The notes: a model not told the origin generated them from the sequence alone. A stretch of 64,000 nt of DNA from VBAS01 sp035318985 (GCA_035318985.1 DATHDP010000015.1:12581-76580), one strand, 5' to 3'; counted from the stretch's first letter, positions 42,209-49,996 are shown. Numbers and translations: made by a program.

Positions 42209-42943
42209 ATGAAAGAAAATTATAAGACATATGATTTTTTTACAGGCAAGATTTCTCCATTTATACTTTTTGAAATGGAATTTCATAGTCTTTTTGATAT
42301 AGTTGAAAGTCATAAGAATGAAAGATTTTTTTCAGAGATCAATCCTGCATCTCAAGTAGCTAGCATCGGATTGTTAGCATATTTTGAGGCTTTTTGTAAG
42401 CACCAGTTTGCTGCAATTGTAAACCTATTTCCATCTTTGATTCACGGTTTTGCATCCAAAAGGGGTGAACCTAAGGTTGAATTTTCAGCTATCATTTCAT
42501 TTGCAGGTGAATTTGAAAAAAACATAGGATTTGTTTTGGCCGAAAACTATGATTTCGGAACCGCAAAATCAATAAATGGAATATTTCGGGATTTACTTTT
42601 GGTAACACCTTTTTCTAGAGAAGAAGAAAAATCATTCAATGGCATCGTCTATAAAAGAAATTTATTAGTGCATCATGCAGGATACTATACTTTAAAATAT
42701 TTAAAGGAGAATACGATTTCAGAAGAAATAAAAAAGCGAGTCTTTAAAGAAGCTGTCAAGATTGATACCAACGAATACCAAGAAATCTCCGATTTTTTGT
42801 TCGAAATGGCAATGAAAATTACTCGTGAAACAGTAAAAGCTGTTAAGAACCATTCTGAATTTAAATCACTACCGCCGGATCATGAAAAGGTTAATGCAGT
42901 TGAAGAATTATTACAAGGAATTTATGATACAATGGGGGATTAA
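42209..42943 (+). CDS. HEPN-motif protein, putative ribonuclease effector
   Basis: A 244-residue mostly helical protein. The motif KRNLLVHHAG contains R150-N-x3-H155, the R-x4-6-H signature of HEPN ribonucleases, in the expected helix after a long helical region. There is no signal or membrane segment. It follows the MazG-like gene after 23 bases and completes a three-gene operon. A HEPN toxin downstream of two nucleotide-metabolism proteins suggests an abortive-infection effector, but the HEPN call rests on one short motif. Confidence 0.6.
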   Translation: MKENYKTYDFFTGKISPFILFEMEFHSLFDIVESHKNERFFSEINPASQVASIGLLAYFEAFCKHQFAAIVNLFPSLIHGFASKRGEPKVEFSAIISFAGEFEKNIGFVLAENYDFGTAKSINGIFRDLLLVTPFSREEEKSFNGIVYKRNLLVHHAGYYTLKYLKENTISEEIKKRVFKEAVKIDTNEYQEISDFLFEMAMKITRETVKAVKNHSEFKSLPPDHEKVNAVEELLQGIYDTMGD

Positions 42944-43095
42944 TCAAAGATACAATCGAAAAATTAACCATGACCCGATAACTTCAATTGTAATATTTTA
43001 TCAATATATTATAAATACTGATAGAGGCTTTTCAGAGATAACATCTTTCGAAGAACATTTAAAAAGTTTATTCATTCACTAAGGAAACTTAATTC

Positions 43096-43323
43096 TCAGA
43101 GTGATTCAACTCTTTTATGAAAGTCCGATAAAGTAATCTTGAAATATTTACATAAGGCTGATAACGTACTTACTGATAGATTTGCTTTAGCGGTTTCAAT
43201 TCTACCGATATGAATGTTAGTTTCATTATATACTTCTTCTTGAGATAATTCTATGTTGTTTCGCAATTCTTTAATTACAATCGCGATTTTCTGCAATAAC
43301 TTTTTATCTCTTATCTGGGGCAT
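43096..43323 (-). CDS. Small XRE-family regulator (75 aa)
   Basis: A single helix-turn-helix domain: IAIVIKELRNNIELSQEEVY, NETNIHIGRIETAKANLSV and STLSALCKYFKITLSDFHKR. It is divergent from the ECF sigma gene with 83 bases between, and an exact inverted repeat (43359-43376) lies in that gap. It may repress itself and the sigma gene, or be the last gene of the defence block read from the other side. Confidence 0.88.
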   Translation of the reverse strand: MPQIRDKKLLQKIAIVIKELRNNIELSQEEVYNETNIHIGRIETAKANLSVSTLSALCKYFKITLSDFHKRVESL

Positions 43324-43358
43324 TCGACCTCAAATTCAAAATAAAGCGGCTATCTGTT

Positions 43359-43376
43359 AATGACGTATTCGTCATT
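43359..43376. promoter_or_regulatory. Perfect inverted repeat AATGACG-TATT-CGTCATT
   Basis: Seven-base arms around TATT, in the middle of the 83-base gap between the divergent XRE and ECF sigma genes. The position makes it a natural operator for the XRE protein. Confidence 0.6.
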
Positions 43377-43406
43377 ATTTGTTAACTTGGATTTTCAATT
43401 GCATGC

Positions 43407-43991
43407 ATGAGGCCAGTTGATCTTAGTCAGAATTCTATAATGACTTTTTTTCGTAATGGAGAAGAAGAGGGATTTAATTATTTCTTCAATGCCTATTACA
43501 AAGCAGTTTATTTTTTTGCCTGCAAGTATGTAAAGGATAGTGCGGCGGCTGAAGATATAGTGGAGAATAGTTTTATTAAACTATGGGAAAAAAGAGAGCA
43601 AATGGAAAGTGAGGCGGGATTGCGAGGCTATTTGTATAAGACGGTTTATCATGGGTGTTTGCGGTGGAACAGTCGGAGCTCCATGGTCCACAGTCGACAG
43701 AAGGAAATCGTGTATTTATCAGAGACTGTTGAGAAGGATTGTTTGGAAAATATTATCAAGGCTGAGACATTGCGGAGAGTGAAGGAGGCGATGGAGGAAT
43801 TGCCTTCGGAATGTCGTAAAGTATTTATGAAATTATTTGTTGAGGGTAAGAGTGTGGTGGAAGCAGCGGCTGAATTGAATGTTGCTGTTAGTACGGTGAA
43901 GAATCAGAAAGCGAGAGGGATAAAGTTGCTGCGGATGAGGCTCACGAGTTTTTTGTTTGTAGTTTTTAGTTTGTGGTTTGTGGTTTTTTGA
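43407..43991 (+). CDS. ECF RNA polymerase sigma factor
   Basis: A 194-residue sigma-70 family protein. Region 2 (residues 18-85) shows GFNYFFNAYYKAVYFFACKY and SAAAEDIVENSFIKLWEKRE; region 4 (125-180) shows LPSECRKVFMKLFVEGKSVV and EAAAELNVAVSTVKNQKARG. This is the FecI-like group that normally sits directly upstream of fecR and an STN-type susC in Bacteroidota. Here those genes start at 58005 and 59557, 14 kb downstream. The hydrophobic tail (SFLFVVFSLWFVVF) is encoded by a low-complexity T-rich stretch that runs into the S repeat, so the natural end of the protein may have been changed. Confidence 0.94.
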   Translation: MRPVDLSQNSIMTFFRNGEEEGFNYFFNAYYKAVYFFACKYVKDSAAAEDIVENSFIKLWEKREQMESEAGLRGYLYKTVYHGCLRWNSRSSMVHSRQKEIVYLSETVEKDCLENIIKAETLRRVKEAMEELPSECRKVFMKLFVEGKSVVEAAAELNVAVSTVKNQKARGIKLLRMRLTSFLFVVFSLWFVVF

Positions 43992-44057
43992 CCCACCCCT
44001 TTTGAATATTCCTTTATACAAAGACTCTGCGGCCCCTCCGTGGAGGGGATGAATAGC
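43989..44057 (+). repeat. S repeat copy 1 (directly after the sigma gene)
   Basis: TGACCCACCCC, TTTTGAATATTC, TTTAT, CAAAGACTCTGC and the hairpin CCCCTCC/GGAGGGG (44033-44039, 44042-44048) followed by ATG. It starts at the sigma stop codon. Copies at 48015, 51575 and (partial) 53281 show the same order. Confidence 0.8.
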
Positions 44058-44148
44058 GATACAGATTGAAATATTTTACTTTTTATTCCCGAAATAATCG
44101 AGAGAGAAGTGCTGCCACCTGATTAATTTATTAAAAGGGTACACATGA

Positions 44149-44940
44149 TCACAATTTACCTGCCAGTTCATATACTATAGGATATGTGGCAAGGAATGCA
44201 AAAACAAAAGTTGTCAAGCCCATTGTGATAGCAATTCCTATATGAAAGAAGATACCAAGAATAATAAAAATAATTGCTCCTTCCGTTCCAAATAATAAAA
44301 GGAATGGCGAGAGAAGTTCAAAAAGAATAGTCAGCCAGCAAAACAACAGGGAAAAGAATCTTTTATTAAAAATCTTAGCCACTCCGGCAGGACAATAGGA
44401 GGCCATTCTTGTTATCAAATGAACAGCGGAGCCATTGCGCCACACCGGAGAAATCAATTTTGAAATTCCCGAGGTAAAATAAGACAGAATCAATTGTGCT
44501 GCAATGAAAGCCAGCGCTACAGTTTTCACCTCTTCATTAAGGGGAAGACAGTAGACGAATAATCCGGCCCAAAGGATATTTTGCATTTGGTCAGCACCGT
44601 CCCGACCAACCAGTGTACGTACATTCGATAAACAATGTACCACCAAAACAATTAGTGCGGGGACCGAAGCGAGAATTGGGTTTAAGAGAAAAACAACAGG
44701 AAACATAATGGCCGATAACCCATGAACTATGATCAGCGTATTGAATGTTTTTTCAGCAAAAACAAAATCAAATACTAATGAAAGGACCGGACGATTGATC
44801 AGTATATAATAACGTGATCTTACTACACGCCAATTATAAAATTTACTGAATATCTCATTCCTTTCCAGATAGAATTCAAAGGTGTTATAAACAATTCCAA
44901 CGGAAGCAATTATTGAAGCAAGAAGAATAGCACTATTCAT
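44149..44940 (-). CDS. HTTM-like multi-pass membrane protein
   Basis: A 263-residue protein with about six to seven hydrophobic helices (for example 5-22, 66-84, 90-106, 120-150, 200-215, 222-245). Segments GRDGADQMQNILWAGLFVY and YFTSGISKLISPVWRNGSAV are like the HTTM group, which is related to vitamin-K-dependent gamma-carboxylase membrane domains. Such proteins are found in clusters with a second membrane protein carrying FAPNPG, as is the case here (46195-46737). It is the last of four minus-strand genes, 21 bases after the Gln-rich protein gene. Activity unproven. Confidence 0.6.
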   Translation of the reverse strand: MNSAILLASIIASVGIVYNTFEFYLERNEIFSKFYNWRVVRSRYYILINRPVLSLVFDFVFAEKTFNTLIIVHGLSAIMFPVVFLLNPILASVPALIVLVVHCLSNVRTLVGRDGADQMQNILWAGLFVYCLPLNEEVKTVALAFIAAQLILSYFTSGISKLISPVWRNGSAVHLITRMASYCPAGVAKIFNKRFFSLLFCWLTILFELLSPFLLLFGTEGAIIFIILGIFFHIGIAITMGLTTFVFAFLATYPIVYELAGKL

Positions 44941-44961
44941 AGCTGTTATTTAAGAATTAAA

Positions 44962-46176
44962 TTAACCTAACCCTACGGTAAGTAACCTTTCTCTCAACCG
45001 AAGAAGTTCTTTTACTGATTGTGTTGCATCCATGGATTGAAAATCAATCCGACTTAGAAGGCTTTGATATATTTCTTCATCAATAGGGCGAACAGCAAAA
45101 CCACCGTCTAATTCATCCCTCATCCAATATCTGCCACTTTGTACCTGTTGCGTGGCCGCCTGGTGCTGATTTTTATTATCATTTTGCTGTTGCTTCGTCT
45201 GGGCTTGTTGTTGTTCCTGGTGTTGATTCTGGTCTTGTTGAGTTTGCGCCTGCTGGTGCTGTTCCTGTTGTTGCTGCTGATGTTGCTTACCTGCTTGTTG
45301 ATCCTGCTGCTGCTGCTGGTGATTCTGTCCGTCCTGATGATATTGTTGTTGCTGTTGTTGTTGCTGTTTTGTATCATTCTGTTGTACCTGGTGTTGATCA
45401 ACCGTATTCTCCTGAACATGTTTATCATAAAACGGTATTATAAATCTTTGAATGGCACTCAATGACAACTGCTGCCTTAAGACTCCCTGATGTTGTTCTA
45501 TTTGAGGCTCTTCTTTTTGTTGTGGGTATACCATTCCGTCTTGTTGCCATTTGTAATCTATACCTGCAGCCGACCATGCAACTGAAGGACCTGTTACATG
45601 AATCTCACTCAGGTCCTGTGGTGCCGCTTTTAAAACAGCCCGTTCAATTTTTGAAAGCCTGGGGGGAACGAGAATAGTAAGCACCCGTAGAGACATCCTT
45701 GATTTTTTTTGGCGATGTTCAAGCACTCTAAATGCCTGAAGGTTTAACTTACCTCCGCTCCAAACCGATGTACTTAATGCCATTTCTGTATCCTGAGCAA
45801 TTAGTAAGTGTTTTGCAAGCCATGAATTTCCATAAAGGACATCAACAATAATTGGTATATCATCAAGTCCTTCAATTGTCGGAAATTTAAATGTATTTTT
45901 CCTGGCTCTTTCTATAATGGCTTCACAATGCATTTGTATACGATCTTCGTTCTTACTTTTAATTGCAGCCTCAAGTCCATTGACATATTCAGATTTTTCA
46001 GTGCTTACTATAGTAACGATTGTTCCTCCATTAAAAAAACCATTTAATTTGCCAAACCCACCCTCAGGCAAATTAAAGACAGTTGGCTTAAGGCTTTTTG
46101 ATGAACGTTTTGAGATTTCTGAATCGATTACAGCTTCGTTTGTCAGTTTATCTGCTAGGCTTAAATAGGTATTCAT
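44962..46176 (-). CDS. Protein with a long Gln/His-rich low-complexity region (404 aa)
   Basis: Residues 1-215 form a soluble mixed alpha/beta domain of unknown family (FNLPEGGFGKLNGFFNGGTI, IPIIVDVLYGNSWLAKHLL, SRMSLRVLTILVPPRLSK). Residues about 255-345 are dominated by Gln with many His, Asn and Asp (QQQQQQQQYHQ, HQQQQQDQQ). A short conserved-looking tail (RDELDGGFAVRPIDEEIYQ) ends the protein. Prion-like Q-rich stretches of this length are rare in bacteria. It lies between the FAPNPG membrane protein and the HTTM-like gene in one operon. It may be the substrate or a scaffold of the modifying enzymes. Confidence 0.75.
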   Translation of the reverse strand: MNTYLSLADKLTNEAVIDSEISKRSSKSLKPTVFNLPEGGFGKLNGFFNGGTIVTIVSTEKSEYVNGLEAAIKSKNEDRIQMHCEAIIERARKNTFKFPTIEGLDDIPIIVDVLYGNSWLAKHLLIAQDTEMALSTSVWSGGKLNLQAFRVLEHRQKKSRMSLRVLTILVPPRLSKIERAVLKAAPQDLSEIHVTGPSVAWSAAGIDYKWQQDGMVYPQQKEEPQIEQHQGVLRQQLSLSAIQRFIIPFYDKHVQENTVDQHQVQQNDTKQQQQQQQQYHQDGQNHQQQQQDQQAGKQHQQQQQEQHQQAQTQQDQNQHQEQQQAQTKQQQNDNKNQHQAATQQVQSGRYWMRDELDGGFAVRPIDEEIYQSLLSRIDFQSMDATQSVKELLRLRERLLTVGLG

Positions 46177-46194
46177 GATTTAATATTTGAATGA

Positions 46195-46737
46195 TTAATT
46201 AATATTTTCAATTTTATGAAAGGCGGAAAGAAAAATAACATCAGGACTATCCTCGGTTCCGTGACCGTCAGTTCTAGCAATGGCAAATTGTCTCATTTCA
46301 GCTGAGAAATCCGCCGGTTTGCTACATACATAATTAAGAAGCAGCAAATATGGAAAGCCCAACACGTGCCGCTTAGTGACAGGTTGCTTGAGTTCTACAA
46401 TTTTATCAATCGTGAAATTGGGGGCAAGGTCAACAATACCTTTTTGTATTCTTCTTAATGGAGACCATTGTACAAACCACGTATTCCGAAATGAAGATCT
46501 GATCTCCCGCCAATTTGAAATTGTTCCATCGCTATCTCTATCCCGATATAATAAATATAGATCCGTTCTACCTGGATTTGGAGCGAAGAATGTCCATAGC
46601 GGAACCAAGCTGAATATATCGCGATTAGTTACAGCTGAGAAGATTCGTCTCCATTTTCGATGTTGATTAAATATCGAAATAAGAAGCCACGCCGTCAAAA
46701 ATGCAATTACCAGCCAACTAAAAATATTATTTAACAT
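46195..46737 (-). CDS. Membrane protein with FAPNPG motif (180 aa)
   Basis: One N-terminal transmembrane helix (residues 5-23, IFSWLVIAFLTAWLLISIF) is followed by a soluble part with VPLWTFFAPNPGRTDLYLLY and RDRDSDGTISNWREI. I recall this segment from proteins encoded beside HTTM/gamma-carboxylase-like genes. Its start codon overlaps the stop of the JmjC-like gene by one base (TAATG), showing tight coupling. Function unknown; partner of the HTTM-like protein by context. Confidence 0.65.
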   Translation of the reverse strand: MLNNIFSWLVIAFLTAWLLISIFNQHRKWRRIFSAVTNRDIFSLVPLWTFFAPNPGRTDLYLLYRDRDSDGTISNWREIRSSFRNTWFVQWSPLRRIQKGIVDLAPNFTIDKIVELKQPVTKRHVLGFPYLLLLNYVCSKPADFSAEMRQFAIARTDGHGTEDSPDVIFLSAFHKIENIN

Positions 46738-47639
46738 TATCGGTGAAGTTTTAATTTTTCGTATGCCTGTAGACCGGGGGGCGGCGGGCTAAATAAACGA
46801 TATTGATAGGGTCGCTTTAGCAAGCCATGCCAAAAAAAATCGTACACTGCACGTCCTAATACTTTTATTCCACCAGCAGATATCAGCCTCATGTATTGAA
46901 GTTCTGAAAGCGAGTCTCCATGCCAAAAATTTACTGAAATAGAAATGTCTTCAGAACAGATATGATGCCACCACCCTCGTGGCATATATAAGCCATCTCC
47001 AGGATTTAGTTCACAACTCCACACTTCAATTCGTTTGCAATTTGGATGAGCTTTGAAGTCAGGATCATCCAGATCGACCTGACTTTTTGATGGATTGTCC
47101 GTGAAAGGATAAAGAAATCTTGAATATGCCGGACTGACAAGTAAAGCCCGTTTCTTACCATATACCTGGGCGAACAAGTTATCGGCATTATCAAAATGTA
47201 ACCCGGAACGAGTTTTACTTCCGACCCAAAGGTTAATTGCGAAAATCCTATCCAGCGCCAAACTTTTTAAATCAAAGTCTTCTAATAACTCCGGGTATTG
47301 ATTCAGCGGCGACTGATTAAGATAGCATATCCTTTCACTATTAAGCAGCGCAATAAAATCCGACATCGGCATCGATCGTACATAGTCGTTGGCTTTTTCC
47401 TTATAAGGTACCCCGTGTTTGGGCAGATCAACAACTGCGGAAATTTGTTTGTCCCTCCATTGTGTTGCCAATCTTTGAGGAGACCAACTTTTAGATTGTT
47501 TGAAAAAAAGAGCAGGAATATAAAGAGGAAGTAGTGATGACCGTGCCTCTTCGGAAACCTCTTTCCATTTTTCAACGGTGACAGATGGGATTGATTTCAT
47601 CCGCCAATGCGATAACACTGCTGATTTTTCCTTTTGCAT
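46737..47639 (-). CDS. JmjC/cupin-like Fe(II)/2-oxoglutarate hydroxylase
   Basis: A 300-residue protein with the facial triad of the FIH-like cupin_8 group: H148 and D150 in SGLHFDNADN and H225 in MPRGWWHH, with LNPGDGLYMP before it. Residues such as LLVSPAYSRFLYPF and ISVNFWHGDSL are also typical. It would hydroxylate a protein side chain, tRNA base or small molecule using oxygen and 2-oxoglutarate. It is the first gene of a four-gene operon that ends with the HTTM-like protein. The Gln/His-rich product of the same operon is an attractive but unproven substrate. Confidence 0.88.
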   Translation of the reverse strand: MQKEKSAVLSHWRMKSIPSVTVEKWKEVSEEARSSLLPLYIPALFFKQSKSWSPQRLATQWRDKQISAVVDLPKHGVPYKEKANDYVRSMPMSDFIALLNSERICYLNQSPLNQYPELLEDFDLKSLALDRIFAINLWVGSKTRSGLHFDNADNLFAQVYGKKRALLVSPAYSRFLYPFTDNPSKSQVDLDDPDFKAHPNCKRIEVWSCELNPGDGLYMPRGWWHHICSEDISISVNFWHGDSLSELQYMRLISAGGIKVLGRAVYDFFWHGLLKRPYQYRLFSPPPPGLQAYEKLKLHR

Positions 47640-47711
47640 AAGATATAATTAAATCTTGCAAAACAAATAGTTCATATGCACGGAAGTGTGTTTTCAGAAT
47701 GGAGGAGAAAA

Positions 47712-47816
47712 ATGCTTACTAAAACCAGGAGAGATAACCAGAGGTATTTCAAGAATAGATTCTATACTAAACTTAAGAATAAAATTGATAAGGGCAAAAA
47801 ATATTTTATGAAGTAA
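47712..47816 (+). CDS. Tiny basic ORF (34 aa) coupled to the sigma-4 fragment
   Basis: ATG at 47712 preceded by a strong GGAGGAG ribosome site, encoding MLTKTRRDNQRYFKNRF and TKLKNKIDKGKKYFMK, very rich in Lys and Arg. Its TAA shares a base with the ATG of the sigma fragment (TAATG). No homologue is known to me. It may be a genuine small protein or part of an insertion junction. Confidence 0.35.
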   Translation: MLTKTRRDNQRYFKNRFYTKLKNKIDKGKKYFMK

Positions 47817-48031
47817 TGGAAGAGTTGCCTTCGGAATGTCGTATGGTATTTATGAAATTATTTGTGGAGGGGAAGAGTGTGGTGGAAGCGGCGGCTGAAT
47901 TGAATGTTGTTGTTAGTACGGTGAAGAACCAGAAGGCGAGAGGGATAAAGTTGCTTAGGATGAGGCTTACAAGTTTTTTTGTTTGTAGTTTTTTGTTTGT
48001 GGTTTGTGGTTTTTTGACCCACCCCTTTTGA
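47816..48031 (+). pseudogene. Isolated region-4 fragment of an ECF sigma factor
   Basis: A 71-codon frame that begins in the middle of a sigma gene. Over the 54 codons that align to the full gene (from ATG at 43791), 13 codons differ and 11 of those are silent; the protein changes at two positions only (K to M, A to V). It contains the whole region-4 helix-turn-helix but no region 2, so it cannot act as a normal sigma. It is followed by S repeat copy 2. The silent-change pattern means that it derives from a sigma gene that had been under selection, not from a recent copy of the neighbour. It could still be translated as a small DNA-binding protein. Confidence 0.8.
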
Positions 48032-48080
48032 ATATTCGTTTATTCTAAAACTCTGCTGCCCCTCCAGGGAGGGGATGGAG
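48015..48080 (+). repeat. S repeat copy 2
   Basis: TGACCCACCCC, TTTTGAATATTCG, TTTATTC, ACTCTGCTGC and hairpin CCCCTCC-A-GGGAGGGG. A further partial copy (ATTCAAAGACTCT, TCTCCAGGGA) follows at 48099-48127. The rest up to 48411 holds only motif D. Confidence 0.8.
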
Positions 48081-48316
48081 TCTTCAATCATCAATCATTT
48101 ATTCAAAGACTCTCTGTTCTCCAGGGATAGATGATATTAACAACGATAGTTCATATCGTTAATAAAAATTTATAACCGGGATTTTTTACTATTTGCAATT
48201 TGCTTGTCCAGGCAAGGTTGTTATTTATTTCATTGAGTGGTGCATAAAGCCATTCTAATTTATCATCACCGCCATTTTAGTAATTCAGTGTTTATCCGGA
48301 AAATTATTCGGACAAA

Positions 48317-48335
48317 ATACCTCCAAGGGGGTATA
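48317..48335. promoter_or_regulatory. CCC-N-GGGGTATT motif, copy D
   Basis: ATACCTCC-AA-GGGGGTAT, a near-perfect palindrome 76 bases upstream of the gene at 48412; an AT-rich box (ATAAAATTTTTT) follows it directly. Confidence 0.45.
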
Positions 48336-48411
48336 TAAAATTTTTTAGGGGTAGCATACATTTAACATCAATTGTGAGGGGATATTATTAACAACCACCA
48401 ATAAAAATTTT

Positions 48412-48834
48412 ATGGCTTCACGAGTTTATTTCGTAAAAAAAGGACAAGGGGTAATTACCCTCGAAGTAAAACCAACAACTATCGGCATCGCATCTTCTGT
48501 TGCTAAATTAAAAAAGAGCGGTGGTTCGGTTACTGATGTTGGAGATTCAGGAAATGATGCGACCGGAAAGATCCAGAGTGTACCAGTCGGGAAATCTGCG
48601 GACCTGTTGCAGTCTGTTCTTGTCATCACAACAATCATCGATCTAACTGCGGTACCTAAAAATCAATGGAACCAAGTGTTTGAGCAATTAAGAGTCAACT
48701 ATCATCTTGAAGGAGGCATAGACGGCCCTCAGGATTTTAATGTAGATAACGATGATAAGAGTCAAATCCTAGATGGTAAAATGATCATAGCTGTTAAAGC
48801 CATAAAATTTGAATTACATGCAATCCCCCAATAA
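48412..48834 (+). CDS. Protein of unknown function (140 aa), first gene of a three-gene operon
   Basis: A soluble beta-rich protein: SRVYFVKKGQGVITLEVKPT, VTDVGDSGNDATGKIQS, VLVITTIIDLTAVPKNQW and a C-terminal IAVKAIKFELHAIPQ. There is no signal peptide. Its end overlaps the start of the next gene by 17 bases, so the two are coupled. No family is recognised. The alternating polar and hydrophobic pattern would fit a beta-sandwich subunit of a surface or tubular assembly; this is speculation. Confidence 0.65.
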   Translation: MASRVYFVKKGQGVITLEVKPTTIGIASSVAKLKKSGGSVTDVGDSGNDATGKIQSVPVGKSADLLQSVLVITTIIDLTAVPKNQWNQVFEQLRVNYHLEGGIDGPQDFNVDNDDKSQILDGKMIIAVKAIKFELHAIPQ

Positions 48835-49996
48835 ACACCCAGCGATCCTTTTTTTTCTTTTATTGACGAGTGGTTTTGTTTCTTTCGGACAAAACCTGGA
48901 GCTTAAGGATCTGAATGTACCTAACTCACCAGCGTTCACGATACTTGATTTTTCACCGAAGGTGATCGATAAGCCCGGTACTGCAAAGACTTTTACTGCG
49001 AGTATTGTAAACCTTGTGAACCAGGGAAGCGGTATACCTAAGAATTTTGCGATGGAAGTTGCTCCCTACTGGTTGTTCCCGAACAAGCTGACTGTATATA
49101 AATATTTAGGTATCGATTCTACCGGTAAACAAAGAAATATTTTTTCAAATGCCAGGAATTTCAGTTTGTCAGTTGGTTCTGTGTATAAGGACAGTGTAAA
49201 GAGCTTACCGTTCAACGCTAATTACCTGGCAATAGGAATAAGGATAAACCCGATCAGGATCTTGCGAAGTAAAGTGCCCGGTGCAACTGTTACCACGGTA
49301 AAGGCAATTGCTCAAGAACTAACCAATATAAATGATACAGCCAGCCGACATTGTTTGACAAAATTAGACCCGACCAGTGCGACTTTCACTGTGGACTTCA
49401 CGAAGTGTTTTGAGAAAGAAGTAACAGAGACTTTAAAAAAAGATGATTCTCTTTCTAAGCTGGAGAAGCGATTAGAAAACATCCTTGCCATAAAACCGCT
49501 TTTCCAGATGGACATTGCTGGTGCCGGTTCGATGACATTCAAAGACAATTCGATCGATGACAATCATCATCACAGGTCCGGAGTATGGATGACGATGGAG
49601 TTCAATCTTCCACTTACCAAGACGATTGACATTGAGAAAATGATCAAGAATAAAAACTACCTGAGCATATATGGAAAGGCACGGTACATACAAGAAGATT
49701 CAACAACAAACTACAAAACTTTCACCCGCCACAATTTATTAGACCTTGGCGGCAGATTTGAATTTGAATTTGATCGCTTCAGTATTTCATTTGAAACTCT
49801 TCACAGAATCAACCAGACCGACAAAAAACTGAACACTAACAGAAATGTTGGTATTATCCAATATAAGCTCCGGGATGATCTGTACCTAATCGGCAGCTTT
49901 GGAAAAAACTTTGGAAGCGTGAATAATGTTGTTGCGCTGTTTGGATTAAACTGGGGCTTTGGTAAGCAAACATTGATCGAAAAAGAAAAGTCATGA
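48818..49996 (+). CDS. Exported beta-rich protein of unknown function (392 aa)
   Basis: Start at the ATG at 48818 (MQSPNKHPAILFFLLLTSGF), giving a signal peptide that ends near VSFGQ. The N-terminal part (FTILDFSPKVIDKPGTAKTF, APYWLFPNKLTVYKYLG) and the C-terminal part (GVWMTMEFNLPLTK, YLSIYGKARYIQ, VALFGLNWGFG) show amphipathic strands, as in an outer membrane beta-barrel, with a short coiled coil between (KKDDSLSKLEKRLENIL). It overlaps both neighbours and ends in ATGA with the next gene. Probably an envelope component of the same complex. No family recognised. Confidence 0.65.
   Translation: MQSPNKHPAILFFLLLTSGFVSFGQNLELKDLNVPNSPAFTILDFSPKVIDKPGTAKTFTASIVNLVNQGSGIPKNFAMEVAPYWLFPNKLTVYKYLGIDSTGKQRNIFSNARNFSLSVGSVYKDSVKSLPFNANYLAIGIRINPIRILRSKVPGATVTTVKAIAQELTNINDTASRHCLTKLDPTSATFTVDFTKCFEKEVTETLKKDDSLSKLEKRLENILAIKPLFQMDIAGAGSMTFKDNSIDDNHHHRSGVWMTMEFNLPLTKTIDIEKMIKNKNYLSIYGKARYIQEDSTTNYKTFTRHNLLDLGGRFEFEFDRFSISFETLHRINQTDKKLNTNRNVGIIQYKLRDDLYLIGSFGKNFGSVNNVVALFGLNWGFGKQTLIEKEKS

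Noticed and set aside
42882..43082. 66-codon plus-strand frame after the HEPN-motif gene
   Set aside because: It overlaps the end of that gene in another frame and has no ribosome site or protein-like pattern beyond AT-rich codons.
45150..45400. Microsatellite in non-coding DNA
   Set aside because: The CAG/CAA-like repeats lie in a long minus-strand frame with ordered domains on both sides, so they are coding.
45139..45465. Leu-rich 108-codon frame opposite the Gln-rich gene
   Set aside because: It is the antisense reading of the CAG/CAA-type repeats, which always gives Leu/Val runs.
48412..48834. Phage tail-tube-like protein in a contractile injection system
   Set aside because: The size and beta-rich look would fit, but no sheath, baseplate, ATPase or other tail gene is near.
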